Assembly (NCBI GenBank): GCA_036874045.1
Contig: CM072341.1
Coordinates: forward strand, 18,674,501 to 18,738,500
From: Cymodocea nodosa
Lineage: Eukaryota > Streptophyta > Magnoliopsida > Alismatales > Cymodoceaceae
DNA: 64,000 nt
Direction of reading: 5' to 3'
This document shows, in pieces, positions 36,963 through 50,300 of the stretch (the stretch's first letter is position 1; every line of letters begins with the position of its first letter). The notes beneath the pieces were generated by a model. The model saw only the letters and a list, made by a program, of their open reading frames with translations, ran no database searches and was not told the origin of the DNA. A program made the position numbers and the translations under genes.

Positions 36963-39683
36963 TTTTTAATTATTTTATTCCTTCAAAAGGTGTTTTTTAA
37001 GAAAGTTAATTCCTTCGGAAGTTCATATTTATCTAACCACCGCCCGCCTACCCTTCCGCTTTTTCATATCGGAAAAGGTCGAGCTTTGGTTGAATTAAAA
37101 TAGTTAAGATGATCAAACCACCTAACAGAATGATAATGGTTTTTATTTTTTATCGCTCTTTTTATTGTAAAAAATCAAAGTTTAAGGTCCATAAAAAATT
37201 ATTAAATTTGAAAAAGATGTTAAAGATATTTTCCTTATATTGTGTTTATAATAATAATAAAATCTCATAATTAGCCGTTTTTTTAACGTGAAGTCGTATA
37301 ATTAGATTACTGGGAAATCTAAACTAAACTAAAAGAAAGTGAAAAGTAACCAAAAAGAAAACCACAGAAGCTTTTGGGTTTTTTTTTGTTTCGGACCTGA
37401 AGAATGAGCTTTTTTCAGATCTTGCCATGCTAAACATGACCCACACACCACGTGAAAGAACAGGGGAGGACTGGGGTGTAATTACATCTCCGTTCTTGGA
37501 CGCATTCCAACTTTTGCGTGTACGTCGTTTTCCTGTGCAAGTACGGAATTTATAATATTCTATTTGTAGGAATGACCGCAATTATATAACTTGTTAGAAT
37601 ATAATAAATTTTTTTTTTTTGGAAAGTATAATACAATCTGTTATGCATGCCAACCTTATTTGAGTTGTATTCATTATATTTCCATTAAAAAATCAATGGT
37701 AAATATGCAAGAAAAATTGTTCGCTTTGAGGTCCTTCAAATCGATAAATTAATACCTCTTATTTTAATGCAAATAAATAGGTATTAATCCGGGAAGGACA
37801 TTGTCTACAATTCACTAGAAACCAAGGGACGTGGAATGCAATTCAAGAACTTTGACTTCGTCTTCTGGTTCCCTCCGTGACTGACCGTTGTCTCCTGCTG
37901 CATCTGTCAGAGCTGCTCGAGAACCGTGACTGACGGCCAGCTCCCACCCAAAAGCCGGAGAAAACAGACAAGGGATCACCACCCCACCACCCCCAGATAT
38001 CAGTGGCCGCACCGATGAGAGCCGCCGAAGATGGCCGTGCCTGATCGATAACGGCCGGTAGCCACCCCCGACCTGCTCACACGCTTCACATTGCGACGTC
38101 GGTTCCTCTCCTCCGGGCAGTGGATCCCGTCTTCCCGTATCGGTCCCTTTTTTTTGTTTTTTGTTTTTCCGTTTCCTTACTTGCCGTCGTTTTGCTTCCT
38201 CTGGAAAGGAGGAGGAGGAGAGGTCCAAGAACTCACTTCTCGATTCCAGTGAACTCATGGACCTTTGCCGTTTTGCTTTTATTCGGAGGTGCGGGAATCT
38301 ACCGACGTGCGGGTGTTGTCACCCTCATTTGCTTTTCAAGCGTTCATGTTGTGTTTCTTTTCTTGTCTGAATCAAGGGCAACAGGCATTTCTAGTAGACT
38401 TGTGCTCTCTCTCTCTCCCTCTCCTTATGCAATGCATGTGGTCTTACACAATGAATGTGTGTCTGAGATCTGAAGAGATCTCTCCCCCTTCCTCTTCATT
38501 TTCTCATCTGCTTGTTGAGATGCGCTGCTTTTCGTTTTTCTTTTGTTTAAAATTTTCTCCTCAACTCTTACACCCCTTTTCATGAGAAGAAAAGGTAGTA
38601 TTGAAGCTTTGAGCTTCGGTTTCTATGACATTCTAGCTTTTGTATAAACTGTATTCTATCTCCTGTCTCTGTTTCGGCTTTTCCTTTCTTTGACTAGAGA
38701 ATTCCAGGGCAAAGTTTTTTTCTTCCAATCCCTGTCCCGTTGAACTGCAGCAGCCTTCGTTCATATTTTTTTTACTTTACTCTTGCTTGCCTCGCTCAAT
38801 CCAAATGATTTGTTCATTGAAATTCCTTGCAACTTGTCTGTGTTGCAGAATATCATTTCTCATCAAAAGATTAGCATTTGTTTATTGTTGGACTGGCAGA
38901 TCACAACTATTTGTTCGCCTTTTGTGATTTTATTGCAAGTTTTTCCTAGAGTAGATGATACCCATCGAGAGTTCTCGTTCTGTTCATACGTCCTTTTTCT
39001 CTTCCCAAGTGGCTAAAAGAGCGGTTTGATTAGAATGATCCAGCCATATGATTGGGATTTTCCATAGAAGTAATTTCACGCTATTGAGAAGGTACATTTT
39101 TTAAAGCGGTGGATTAGATAAAAGATAACTTCTGGGCTATGAGTACCACAGCGAGAATCCACAAGTTAGTACAAGATGGAGCCTCTTCGTACTAGCTTGT
39201 ATTAATCACAGCATGTTGAGCCATTGGTTGGTTAAACTGCGTCCACAGGATACCTACCGATAATAAATGCAGAGGTTGCTACCCATAAAAAGGCAAACAG
39301 TCCTTTAATTCCCAAGAGGGTAATTTTTTCTAGATTTTTTTTTGTGGGTACATGGTTGGTAAGAACTTGGTTAGAGAGAATAAGATTTGCCACCGACAAC
39401 TTTGAATAGATGGTTGGTACTTGAAAAGAAACTTGAACCTTCGTTCTTAGAAAACCATACATATACGTGGGGATGCCCTTTTGGTGGATTCCGCTTGTTT
39501 TTTTTTTTTGCAGAATTTAGTGCAAAAGTTTGAGATCTTCTAGGATATTCTCCCTTTCCTTCTCTCTCAATCGTGTTCGCTTATATCTCACTTTTATTCT
39601 GTTGTTCTTGTGGCAGCTGACGCTCATACCACCACCACCACCACCACCACCATTATCTTTGACTCTCTTACGTGACTTTTATA

Positions 39684-42600
39684 ATGGAGGAGGTTGTAGT
39701 CCAGGTAGACATTCCGGTTTCTCTTTTTGTTTATGCTGTATGGCACTCGCAATAATGAAACCAGATAAATATCATACATCGTCCCGCAACCTACAGAATT
39801 CCATGGCCAGTCCGTAAAGTTTATGATATTTCAACATAAAGAACACTGAATCAATACCTTTTTTTGTTTTGTTTTTGGAAGCGTTTGCTCACGACTCTTC
39901 AGAACCGCTCTATTTCCAACATGGTTTTCTAAGGTAAGGCAATAGATGCAGTTCCTGCAAACAAATGGTGTATTAGCTTTTGCCAACTACTGTGGCAGCT
40001 CTAGGCTCATTGCATTTTAGGAATGCAGAGGAAAATAAGAGTCCACTCTAGCAGTTCTCAACACTAGCTATAATGCTGGTGAAACTGTTTTTTGATATTG
40101 GTAATGTTTTTACATGTCTTTGAACCAGAGACTTTCTTCATTTAAGGCTGTCTGATAAAGTGAGGTACGATCAACTGTGCTTTCCACTTTTGGTTGATGT
40201 TAGTGAAAATGTTACTGTAGTAATAAACCAGTACTTAAGTTGAAGTACAAGTAGCTTTTCCAAGTTAAGCGTCAGGCTCATACCTTTAGTAACATTTTCA
40301 GATTATAAGATTATGGTAAAAGTCAAATACCTTATCTACAGTAACTTTTAGTTGTAAATTTTGTAATCTTAACATTTACTTTTTCTTCAGTTATGAGACT
40401 ATGATTTAGATTATATGTTTTTGTTCTTATAATTGGATATCCATAATCTTAATCAAGTGTAATTATCAACAATACCTCTATAGTACTGCAAAATCCATAA
40501 CTTCGATTATCTTGCACAATCTTAATTACACATATAATATAGGCATACTATAATTTGAACCAAATTGGGCATAAAGTTCTAATTATAGCAATGTTTGCTT
40601 CCACAGACACAAACTACCACAGTGGACAAAAGTGGAGACGTCGTACTTGATGTTGAGAACCTTGCACAGTCTTGGGATAAATGCTCTGGTAGCCCCAAAG
40701 TGAACGTGAGTACCTCCCATATACATGCATACATACATATAGTAATGGACATGCTAAAATTTGGCATGGATTTTATATTTATGCATGTTTTCTACCATTG
40801 CTCAAATATGCATACATATAGCCATGGATATGCTAAAATTTGCATGGATTTTATTATTGTACAAGTTTTGTACCATTGCTCTAATGTAAAACTTAGTTTT
40901 CCTGACATATTTAGTTTCTATCTTCTTCAGAAGGCTCTTTCTCGAAAAGGCTCTTGCCGAATAGAGAGACGAACTAATGAGGAACCTGAAGCAGATGATA
41001 CCTCCAGGAAGTTTGTTGTAAAAGGTACACTTGCCTTATGTGTTTTCTAGATATTACTAAGCATGCTTCTATTCACGATGCTCATGATGCAAAACCTTGT
41101 GCAATTTGACGAGTAATCAGGTTGATATAGACAAGTTAAAATGCATTAAGAACTGGAAGTAGTGATTAAAAGAAATTTTCCACCTTCGGTAATCTGGTCA
41201 TATGATTTCATCCAATGTAAAGATAATTGTAGCCTAAGTTTCATGATTAACCTAGTAAAAAAAAGTTTCTAACATGCATATTTTACAAATGAAACGAAGT
41301 AACATTTATTAGATTTGAATGCAAAAGATTCATGCTGCTGATCATGACAACTAACCTTATGGAAGTGTTGCATTTGTTATATTATTTTAGCATTCGTGTT
41401 TTTCCATGCAATTATGTAATCCTTCATTTACCTTCCTTGTCATCCAATTTCACCATTATTTGGCACCTAAAAAAATTTTCTGGTAGTATTATTAACAACA
41501 TTTGCCTCTAGTCAATAGTCATGCAAGTAATCTTTCTTAAACTCTATTACCGAAGGAAAATAGTCTACAGTCAAAACCTAAACGTCATCATCAATCATAT
41601 TCAGAAAAAAGTTTATGAACAGTAAGGCTTTTAAGCCAGTAACAACAAATGTAATTGATTTTGCACTCTATCCAAGGAAAGTGCTAGGTTTAAATCTGAT
41701 CAACAATTTTTCCTTTATCAAAAGCAGCTTTTAATGGTTTTGGGACAAAGTAACCAATCACCGCAGTTCTCCTCCCCTTCTAGAATTTAATTGTGCCATT
41801 CAATTATAGCTTCTAATTATGTTTTTACTTCTAAAATAGGGTTCCTTTTGCTGGTATTCAATTAAGAAACTTTTGCTTATGCAGTAATAGCTCCATCACT
41901 GGAATCATTGAAACAACCAACAGCACCAAACAAAACCCACTTGGTTGTTACAGCTACAACAAATAATGCTTGTTTCAATGATGCATTAGATGGAAAAGGC
42001 AAGAGATTCAACCACTTCACAAGTATCAATCCAAGAAAAATCCTTCTCCTGTTTGCAACAATGTAAGTTTTGTTACTGTCATAATTGTGAATCATATGTT
42101 TTCCATATTGTCCAGAACTCAAATTCAAGGATAAACTGAGATTTTTTCTTTTTAAGATACCGATAGTATCTTCCTTCCCAGAAACTAGAAAATTTCCTTT
42201 GTATCCATTGGTTTTTACTTGTTGATATTAGAGTGACTTGATCATTGATAAAAGTATATGGAAGAAAAGGATTTGTGGTTGACCATCCTTCGAGGGATTA
42301 TAACTCAACTTGTTGGGCTTTTTTTTGGCTAAAAAGAGGGGAACATGTAAGTAGAGGAAGCTTTCTCTTGGATGGAAATAAAGATATAAACATAGACACA
42401 TTCAATGCGTGACTCAATTTAGGGTCTGGGAAAGGTCTAATTATTTCAAAGCTTGACCTCTACAAGTGGAAAAAAATTATTTCCCAAAATTCAGATCCAT
42501 GACACGTAGATTACAATGGAATAATATTATCATTGCATGAGAGTAATGTAGCCTGTCATGTTAGTTAACCAACAATAGACAGTGTAGTGTAGTTATTTAC

Positions 42601-43363
42601 CTAACCAATAGGACTGAGGAAAGAGGACTTAGATTCAAGATAAAGCAAAAAATGTTACCAATGACGAAATATTTATATTAGTTTTAAGTGCTGACTACTC
42701 TTATCCTTGTTTTCCTTGGTAACAATTTAATTGCTCAATATAAACCAAAGACATTAGAGGTTTGATTACTACTTGTTCCTGCATACCAGCCAAGCCAATA
42801 CAAGTACTTGAAGTAGCCAGGACTAGTGGCCAACTTCAAAAAGAATTGCTGCACTTCAGTTTTCATCCTTTTGATGGGGATCAGATACATCTATTCAGGA
42901 ACATTTTGGTTGTAGATCTGTCATAATTTTTTTAGCTTTTAATTAGCAAATAATATAATATATATGAATGGGTGGTCTCTGCCATTCTCTTTTTTTTGCC
43001 GAGCTTTGACTAACACTACTCGAGATATGATATGCCATCTTGAAAGGCACTATTCATTGGGAGCAATGGTAGGATAGTGCAACCTGTTTTCACATCTGTA
43101 AGGAAATGAGTTCTGAATTTCATTTTAGACGAAAACACCATCATTATCAAAAGAGGCACTATTCATGGGTTCATTTATTATTAAGGGTTAAATGACCACA
43201 TTTATTTAAATTTATGTTTCTCTTAGCCGTAGAATCACTCGGCTACACCTTTCTCTGTTTGAAGGCATGCCTCTGAAACGTGCAGTTGCTTTTCAGGTCC
43301 AGCATGGGAACAATGATACTCATATACTTCACGCTGGCCATCAACCGGAGGGGTGGAGTTTAG
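39684..43363 (+). CDS. Plant single-pass membrane protein of unknown function, 152 residues
   Basis: Five coding exons: 39684-39704, 40607-40705, 40931-41024, 41885-42062, 43297-43363 (459 nt). The first coding exon is only seven codons (MEEVVVQ), with a strong CAG-GTAGAC donor. It was chosen because it is in phase and the alternatives leave no in-frame Met. The soluble N-terminal part is polar, with SGDVVLDVENLAQ, CSGSPK and KALSRKGSCRIERR motifs. One hydrophobic helix near the C terminus (KILLLFATMSSMGTMILIYFTLAI, residues about 121-144) ends in a short basic tail (NRRGGV), which suggests a tail-anchored-like topology. Every downstream junction is GT-AG and phases close. It looks like a conserved plant gene, but I cannot name it. 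The first exon is the weakest part of the model. Confidence 0.72.
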
Positions 43364-46300
43364 CTTCTTTGACAAGTTTACCGGAGATCTGGTCCCTCCA
43401 CTTGTTTGTTCAATCTCTCTACCATTGATTTGTACTTGGTTGAACCGTAGAAAAGCAGGAAGGAAAAAAAGAGAAGGAATTGCAGTTACTGCACTACCGG
43501 TGCTTGCTTCAAAATGATCGTCTGTGATGATTGGTTTTTCTTTCATTTTTTTGGTCTTTAGGTTAGTCATTAGAATTGGTTTGGAAATTTGATTTTTGAT
43601 GGTTTAATGTGAAATGTCGTTATGCCTAGATGTGTTTGAAACATCCTGCTTTCTGGTTGCAGTGGTGTGTATCTGTGAATCCAAATCTGATGATCTCTCT
43701 CTTGCAATATCTTCTGCCTTTATGGGAAATAGTGCCCTAAATTGATCTCAGGTCAGTCTTTATGGGATCGGCGTTAATCTGAAAGATAGTGTTCTATTAT
43801 GCAGGCACTCTTAACCATTGTCGAGTATGTCAATCTAAATATGTCATACCTTAAGCATCTACGAAATTGAAACACTGTTGCATCTTACGTACGTATGCTT
43901 ATATACTCTTTTAGGGTATAGACAAATATGTGTTTTAGATTATAGAAGGTATAGATTATTTTATCAAGGAAAGTTAGAACATATGGTGGGTCACTTTATT
44001 GAAGTACCAGTTTTACCATCACGTTGAGATAAGGACAAAAAAAAAAAAAAACTGTTTTTCGATAGGGGACCTAAGCCTGCTTCAAGAGTGACACGCAGCT
44101 GCTCCTGAACTCTTAGTTAAGGTAATTGATAGGTACGTATATGATATTAATTATAATAGTTTCATTCAGAGATATAAAACTCGTTTATAATAGATATATA
44201 ATATTTATTACAATAGATACACGTATTATAAGAGATTCCTTTTCATCTTGTTATAATGAGACATTATTCTCAAAACTTAACATGTTAAGGGTGTTTCATT
44301 CAAGTTACAATCATAATTCCATAAACTCACTCCCCATAATATGAACTGAAGAAAGACTTACAAATGCAATTCTGTATCCACTCTTGCTGTCTGCTCCAGG
44401 GTAATTGCAAGGATAATATTATATGCACACATACCTATCTATTTTACAACCTATCTTCGGTTTCCGAAGCATATTGAATATTGATATTCTTTGAACCTTA
44501 GTAAAAAAAAATTGGATGAGATATTGAGGGCTTAAACTTTAAGATTTCACCTAGGACTTGAAGCATGTAACCTTCGACATGACATGTTTTAGGTAATTAT
44601 CATGGATGATAAATGATCCAATAGCCAAGTCTTTCCTATATTGTCTGAGTCAAATTAACAAACTGAGCTAAATTAAACTGGACAAGCCGAGCCAATCTAA
44701 CTTTAACTTTCGAAATATCAATTGGCAATATATATGAGACGTCGAGGGGACTATTTGTCAGTTCAGATTCAATCACAAGCATCAGGAACCATCATGAAGG
44801 ATAGATAGCATCGAGACCATTTGCATGTTGTATGGTGTGCGGAATTTAACCGAGGAAATTTGAAAATTTAAGAAGCAACCCTACTAGGAGACCCTACCAT
44901 CCCATTTAGTCCCTTCCTCAGGAGAGAACCTCCAAGATGCCTTACAACACGAATACCTCTATCAATGCCTATACATTCATAGAGGGTAGATCAAGAGATA
45001 GAGGTAAGCGAACATGAGTCAAACAAGAGCTAAATCAGTTGATGGAGACACCTGATATTCTTATGATATGAAAACTAACCTAAGTAAATAGTTGTGAGGA
45101 TGCTACAGAAAAAGTAAGGACGACAAAGTGAAAGCACATCTACACTCTAGAGGTGTAGCCAAAAAGTCCCTCCCAAAAAGGTTTAATGTTCACAGACATG
45201 GGGGGAAGGGTTATCCCCTGGACCACATGCATGCATTCGAAGATTTTGCAGTAACGTGTTGGATATTTCTAACCATCCTCTATATTGCCCAGGGCTCACT
45301 AGCCTATTGTCAAGATCATAGTAGTCCAAAGTTCTAAATGACTTGCATGGCTTCATCAATTGCAAGTGCTCAAGAACTATTTCTATACTAGTTCCTCTCC
45401 ACCTTTAATGAGACAAAAGGTGTAAATTCTCAAGCCTTTTTAGTATCCCTCTCCACCTTTAAGCAAAGTTGTAGCCATTAAAACTTACATATTTGCTTAA
45501 AAAGACGTCAGTTGCTTTTTTTGAAGCCTTCAATCAAGCAAATGCACACACAAAGATGCTAAAATAGCATAAGGAGAGCTAAATAAATCAACCAACAGCA
45601 TAAGGACAGAGGAGCCCACCTCTTGATAGAGATTAAAGCCTCCAAGATGCTAAAATAGCCATCCAACTATGGGAACATTGCAACTTCCATCGAACATCTG
45701 GACACAACATAGAGGAGCGTTGCCACGAGAAGAAAGACATCAAAACACATCCAAATACGTTGATTACAAATAAATGAACCAAAATGGTGGATAGCAAAGT
45801 GGCGTGGTCAACCAATCAGAGAAAGGAAAAAGATAAAAGGAGTATACAAGTGATCAAGTTGCAACCTCTAAGAGATTAAACGATGAGCAACTTGATGAAG
45901 AAGCAGTATGACTAAAAAGTTTGCAACGTGTGATACTATCTCCATGACAATTGACAACAATGAATGAAGTGAAAAGGAAAGTGCCACTATCCTCTCAAAA
46001 AGTTAGCATTCACTATCATCACGACTGTTTGGAGACCTTGATCATATTTTCAAATCCAATCAATCATCTTAATAGACAAAGCACTCAACGGAGAGCAAAA
46101 GTATGCTTCTCGCGAACTCAGAGGGGACCCATTTCGAGCATTCCATTCAACTAGACTATCATTCGACCAACAATATAACAAAGTGCAAGGAACCCTCATC
46201 AACCTCTACCTATCTGAAGAGATGAGAGTGAACAGATTGGTAGGTAGTCTACAAAGACACCTTATTAGTGATCAACTCCTCAACAAAATTCAAGGCATGA

Positions 46301-47353
46301 CACAAAGCATAGCATAGTACCAGAGGAAGGCAATGCAACTAGTTAAATCCTTCAAGAGATCCAAAGTTTTGCAAGTCCCGCTGGCAAAGAACATGGAGGC
46401 AAAAACACGAGTACCCTAGCAATTGTGTTTAAAACATTAGCAGAGTTGAGTACCAAGTGAGCAACCAAGATCGACGTCATTGGAAAACAAGGAGATTGGA
46501 GAACAAAAATCTGAACACGTTTACAAACAAGAGAGCTTCCAAACACCGAGTCAAATAAGTTGATGCCATAATTAAAGTAGGAAATGCCATAGACAGGGTG
46601 ATGAATCTTAAAACATTTTTTTCCACAATTTATGTTTATTTGGTAAGAAGGCTGCAATTTGTACGAATAAACCAATGGATATTAGAGAATAGAGATAAGG
46701 AGCTGATGCACATTTTGGTGCCTAGAAGAGTGAATTGGTTTGAGAAATTATTCTTATTTCATCATATGCCATTCTTTGCAAAGAAAAGAATGTATGTTTT
46801 CATAACATCTTTTGAATCTAATTATGGCAAAAAATGATAGGAGTCAGAATTTTCTTGCATATATTGGAGTAGTGATATTTTTATTTTGAATTTTGATGGG
46901 AAAAACTTTATCCTGATATTCAGGAGATCAAAAACATAATGAAAGCTAGAGAGCTGGCGCCAAAATTGCGTGGGTAATATCACGTTATCAACTGACAAAG
47001 CAAATCAAAGTAAACTCAATGTAATTTATAAACCATAACAAAGACGATATTACATTGCAATCCACAAGGCAAGTCTGATTCATTGGACAACTATAAACTA
47101 GCATACAAAATCCAGAAAGGTAACCTAACCTGATTGTGCTAACTTACTACAAAAGCATATGAGATTCTAACAAAGTGACCAATAGCCACAAAATGTAGGG
47201 ACTTTCAGCCATTCCTATTAAACCATTGTGTTATTAAAAGTTGATAATTATATATAGGTCACTATATTTCCAAAAAAGACAGTTAGCAACATTACCCATG
47301 ACTACAAGTGTAGATGGCTGCAATTCCCTGCCGATAACAAGCAATAGCAAACG
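43364..47353. other. Intergenic; possible old retroelement debris
   Basis: The 3' UTR of the upstream gene probably extends to about 43.7 kb. From about 44.85 to 46.75 kb the base composition is less AT-rich and C-containing, unlike the flanks, and reads as long frames broken by many stops. This suggests decayed coding DNA, perhaps a retroelement, but no diagnostic motif was recognised. No intact gene, long terminal repeat or RNA gene is visible. Confidence 0.35.
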
Positions 47354-50300
47354 TCAAAGCTGCCAATCAATAGGACAAAGTCCTATATTCTCCAATATAC
47401 CATTTGCCTTGGAAAAATGTCTGTTGCAGAATAAAATAATTGAGCATCTAAACCACAGAATGCCGATTAAACTGGGTGTAAAAAATCAAAAATAGAAGAC
47501 AAGAATGGTTTCTATAGCTTATTTCTTTTGTATACCAAAAAAGATTAGCTTTAGTCATCTATAACCAATACCAAAGCAGATAAGCTGTTTTACAAAAATC
47601 ATAATTATAAATTTAGTGCATAAGAGTACTCTTGTTCATTGAATTCTATCCACGAACAGTTTCTCATTTTAATTTATAGATACTTGATATTCACTGCACG
47701 AACAATATCTGACTATTTAAATATATGATAAAACTATGTTAACATCAGTTCAAACATATGGACCTTAACGTCTTAAGCTAAAAGAAGTTTAGCTTATTAG
47801 AAACTACGGTTTTAAATCTTTTTAGGAAAATGAAATATAGATGTCCTAGATATGGAAGCATCTTACAAAATTAATAAACAATGAACGTAAGCACTAACCT
47901 GCATCCAAAGAAACCTCTGTTAGCAGATAAACCTGATGGATGTGCCGCTTTTAAAATATGGTGCTTTGTTCCATCAATTAGTCTGTAGTGATATTGTATC
48001 ATAAATAAAATTCTACGTATTAGGATAAACTAAAAGAGAAACTACATCAGCAGAAAGAGAACCAGTCTTTAAAGGTAAAAAATAACAAGAATTTTGATGA
48101 TTATTAATATATTTAAGAAACTTCTTTTCAGGTTTTAATAATCATAAAAATCATGAGTCAACTAGCAACTTTCTTTAGGAGACTACCCCCAATTGAGAAT
48201 TGCAATTAAGTTTCCAAATGAGCAGTGTACCGTAATTTCTCTTGTTTGAAGGCTTATTTTCGGGTTTATAACATTACAGAAGTCATGATTTCATATGCAA
48301 CTCTTCTGTAGCTGGTCACCACCACACGTGATTGTGTCCAAATGAGAAATGTGTACCTTACTTTCTCTTGGGCAGAATTTCCCCAGAGAAGAAAAACAAT
48401 TCCTTTTCCCTTTTGAGATACAGTTCGTATAACAGAATCTGTGAATGACTCCCATCCTTTCTTTGCATGGGAATTAGCTTGATGGCTTCTCACTGAAAAT
48501 ATATCAAGAAAAGTCATTACTGCAATAACAGATTATCAATGAAAACTAATAGCCCTCATATATCTGTATATGCTGAATTCCAAGATCTAATGTCATATTC
48601 CAACAAAAGCCAACCAAAACTTGTAATGATTGATAAGAAGACTGTTGTTTCTTTGATTTATGCACAACATTGTCAACTGAAAACATGATGCAATTGAGTA
48701 AAATTCTATGAAAATGGACCATTTTTTCATTATGAAGCAACACAGCTGTTTCATTGACCTGATGAATCAATCACACTATAAAAATCAATTCAAAAGAAGA
48801 AATTAGGAAGAAACCTACAGACCCGTGAAGATTCTGATTTCAGAAAAATAGGATGAAATATGTAAGAAACCACGCCTAACTTAGCTACCACAGACCATCT
48901 CCTCCAACCTCTACTTAAAAGAAACTAGATGAGAAGCATCCATGCAAATGAAACTGTATACAAAAAAGAAAATGCTATATTACTTATTTATCACTCCTTT
49001 TTTCCATTGTAACGGAACTGATAAACAAACCATAAAATTGAAGAACTTGTACACTGAAAGAAACATCCATCTGATTTCCTCCACATCTATCATATTTACT
49101 ACCATATATTTCAAAAACTAAAACTTATCTTTGCCAATAATCAATGAATAGCCCACAGAGCAAGAACATTTATGATTTATAAGGTGAACTAATAGCAGCG
49201 CAAGAGATATAATACAGCTTAGTTACCTGTAAGTACAGTGTTAAGAAGAAGAACACCCTGTTGAATATAGCCAGTGTAAGTAATTTATAATGAAATTTAA
49301 CAATTCCTACAAAATTCCATGCTCAACACCTTAAACTTAAATTACAAAAAAAAAAAAACTAATCTAATGTACAACTCTGAGGTCAATATGGACGAATAAT
49401 CATCAAGTGTCTGAAACAATTTATGGAAAATTATTCGAGAAAACCAGAAAACATTCTCAAAATGATAAAGAAAACCACTTCTAGACATGAAATCTTTGAA
49501 CTATGACAAATCTTATTTAAGAAAAAAACAGCAAATCAAAATCCTGAAACAATCTTTAAAAATTTCCTAAGCAGAATATTTTATGGTCTGTTTCAACATG
49601 TTATGATAGAGAGCAAGCCTTAGTGCAATGGTAAAGTTACTCCTTTATGACACAAAAGGCATAAGTTCAAATCCTAAGAAATAGTCTCTCCGTTTATAAG
49701 AGTAAGATTGCATGCAATTGAACTTTCCTCAAACCTAACATTATTGAGATACAACCTGTGTCATAATCTTACATTTAGGGCTAACCAAATGAATTATTTT
49801 CTTCCAAATATTTCTACGATCAAATTTTCAGTTAAATTACATAAATTTAAATTTTTTCTCACAATTCCTAACCAAATAGTTCTGAGCCTTTATTTACTTT
49901 TATTTTCTTTTATAACAAAACAACAACAATCTAAGTCATAATCTCAATTTGTAGGGTCGATCACATGAATCCTATTCTTCAATGTATTTCTATCTATGAT
50001 CAAATCTTCAATTAAATTACCTCTTTTGATTTGTTCCACGTGAATTAATTATTCTCTCCTAACTAATAAATTCTTTAGTCTTCTAAGAATATGATCAAAC
50101 TACTTAAGTTGATTTTCTTTTATCTTATCTTCAATTGATGCAACTCCCACTGTATTCCTAATAAAATCATTTTTTTTACTTTATGGTATTACCATTCATT
50201 TAAACATACATATCTTTACAACACTAACTTCTTATACAGAACCATACATTACATCCCAACATTCTAAATCATAAAATATAGTCAGATGAACAACAATTTT

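Larger units (their letters stand above)
34152..39683. other. Long intergenic region and probable 5' UTR of the next gene
   Basis: Mostly AT-rich without coding support. It holds degenerate TTAGGG-like repeats (34495-35030), a GC-rich patch with four ACGT cores (36799-36856) and a GT microsatellite (36932-36959). From about 37840 the sequence is GC- and CT-rich, with open frames on both strands that resemble no protein. I infer promoter and 5' UTR, perhaps with a 5' UTR intron, for the gene starting at 39684. A CCA triplet run (39629-39652) lies just before that ATG. Confidence 0.45.

Noticed and set aside
37815..38585. Overlapping frames on both strands in a GC-rich stretch
   Set aside because: No family resemblance or consistent splice structure; better explained as promoter and 5' UTR of the gene starting at 39684.
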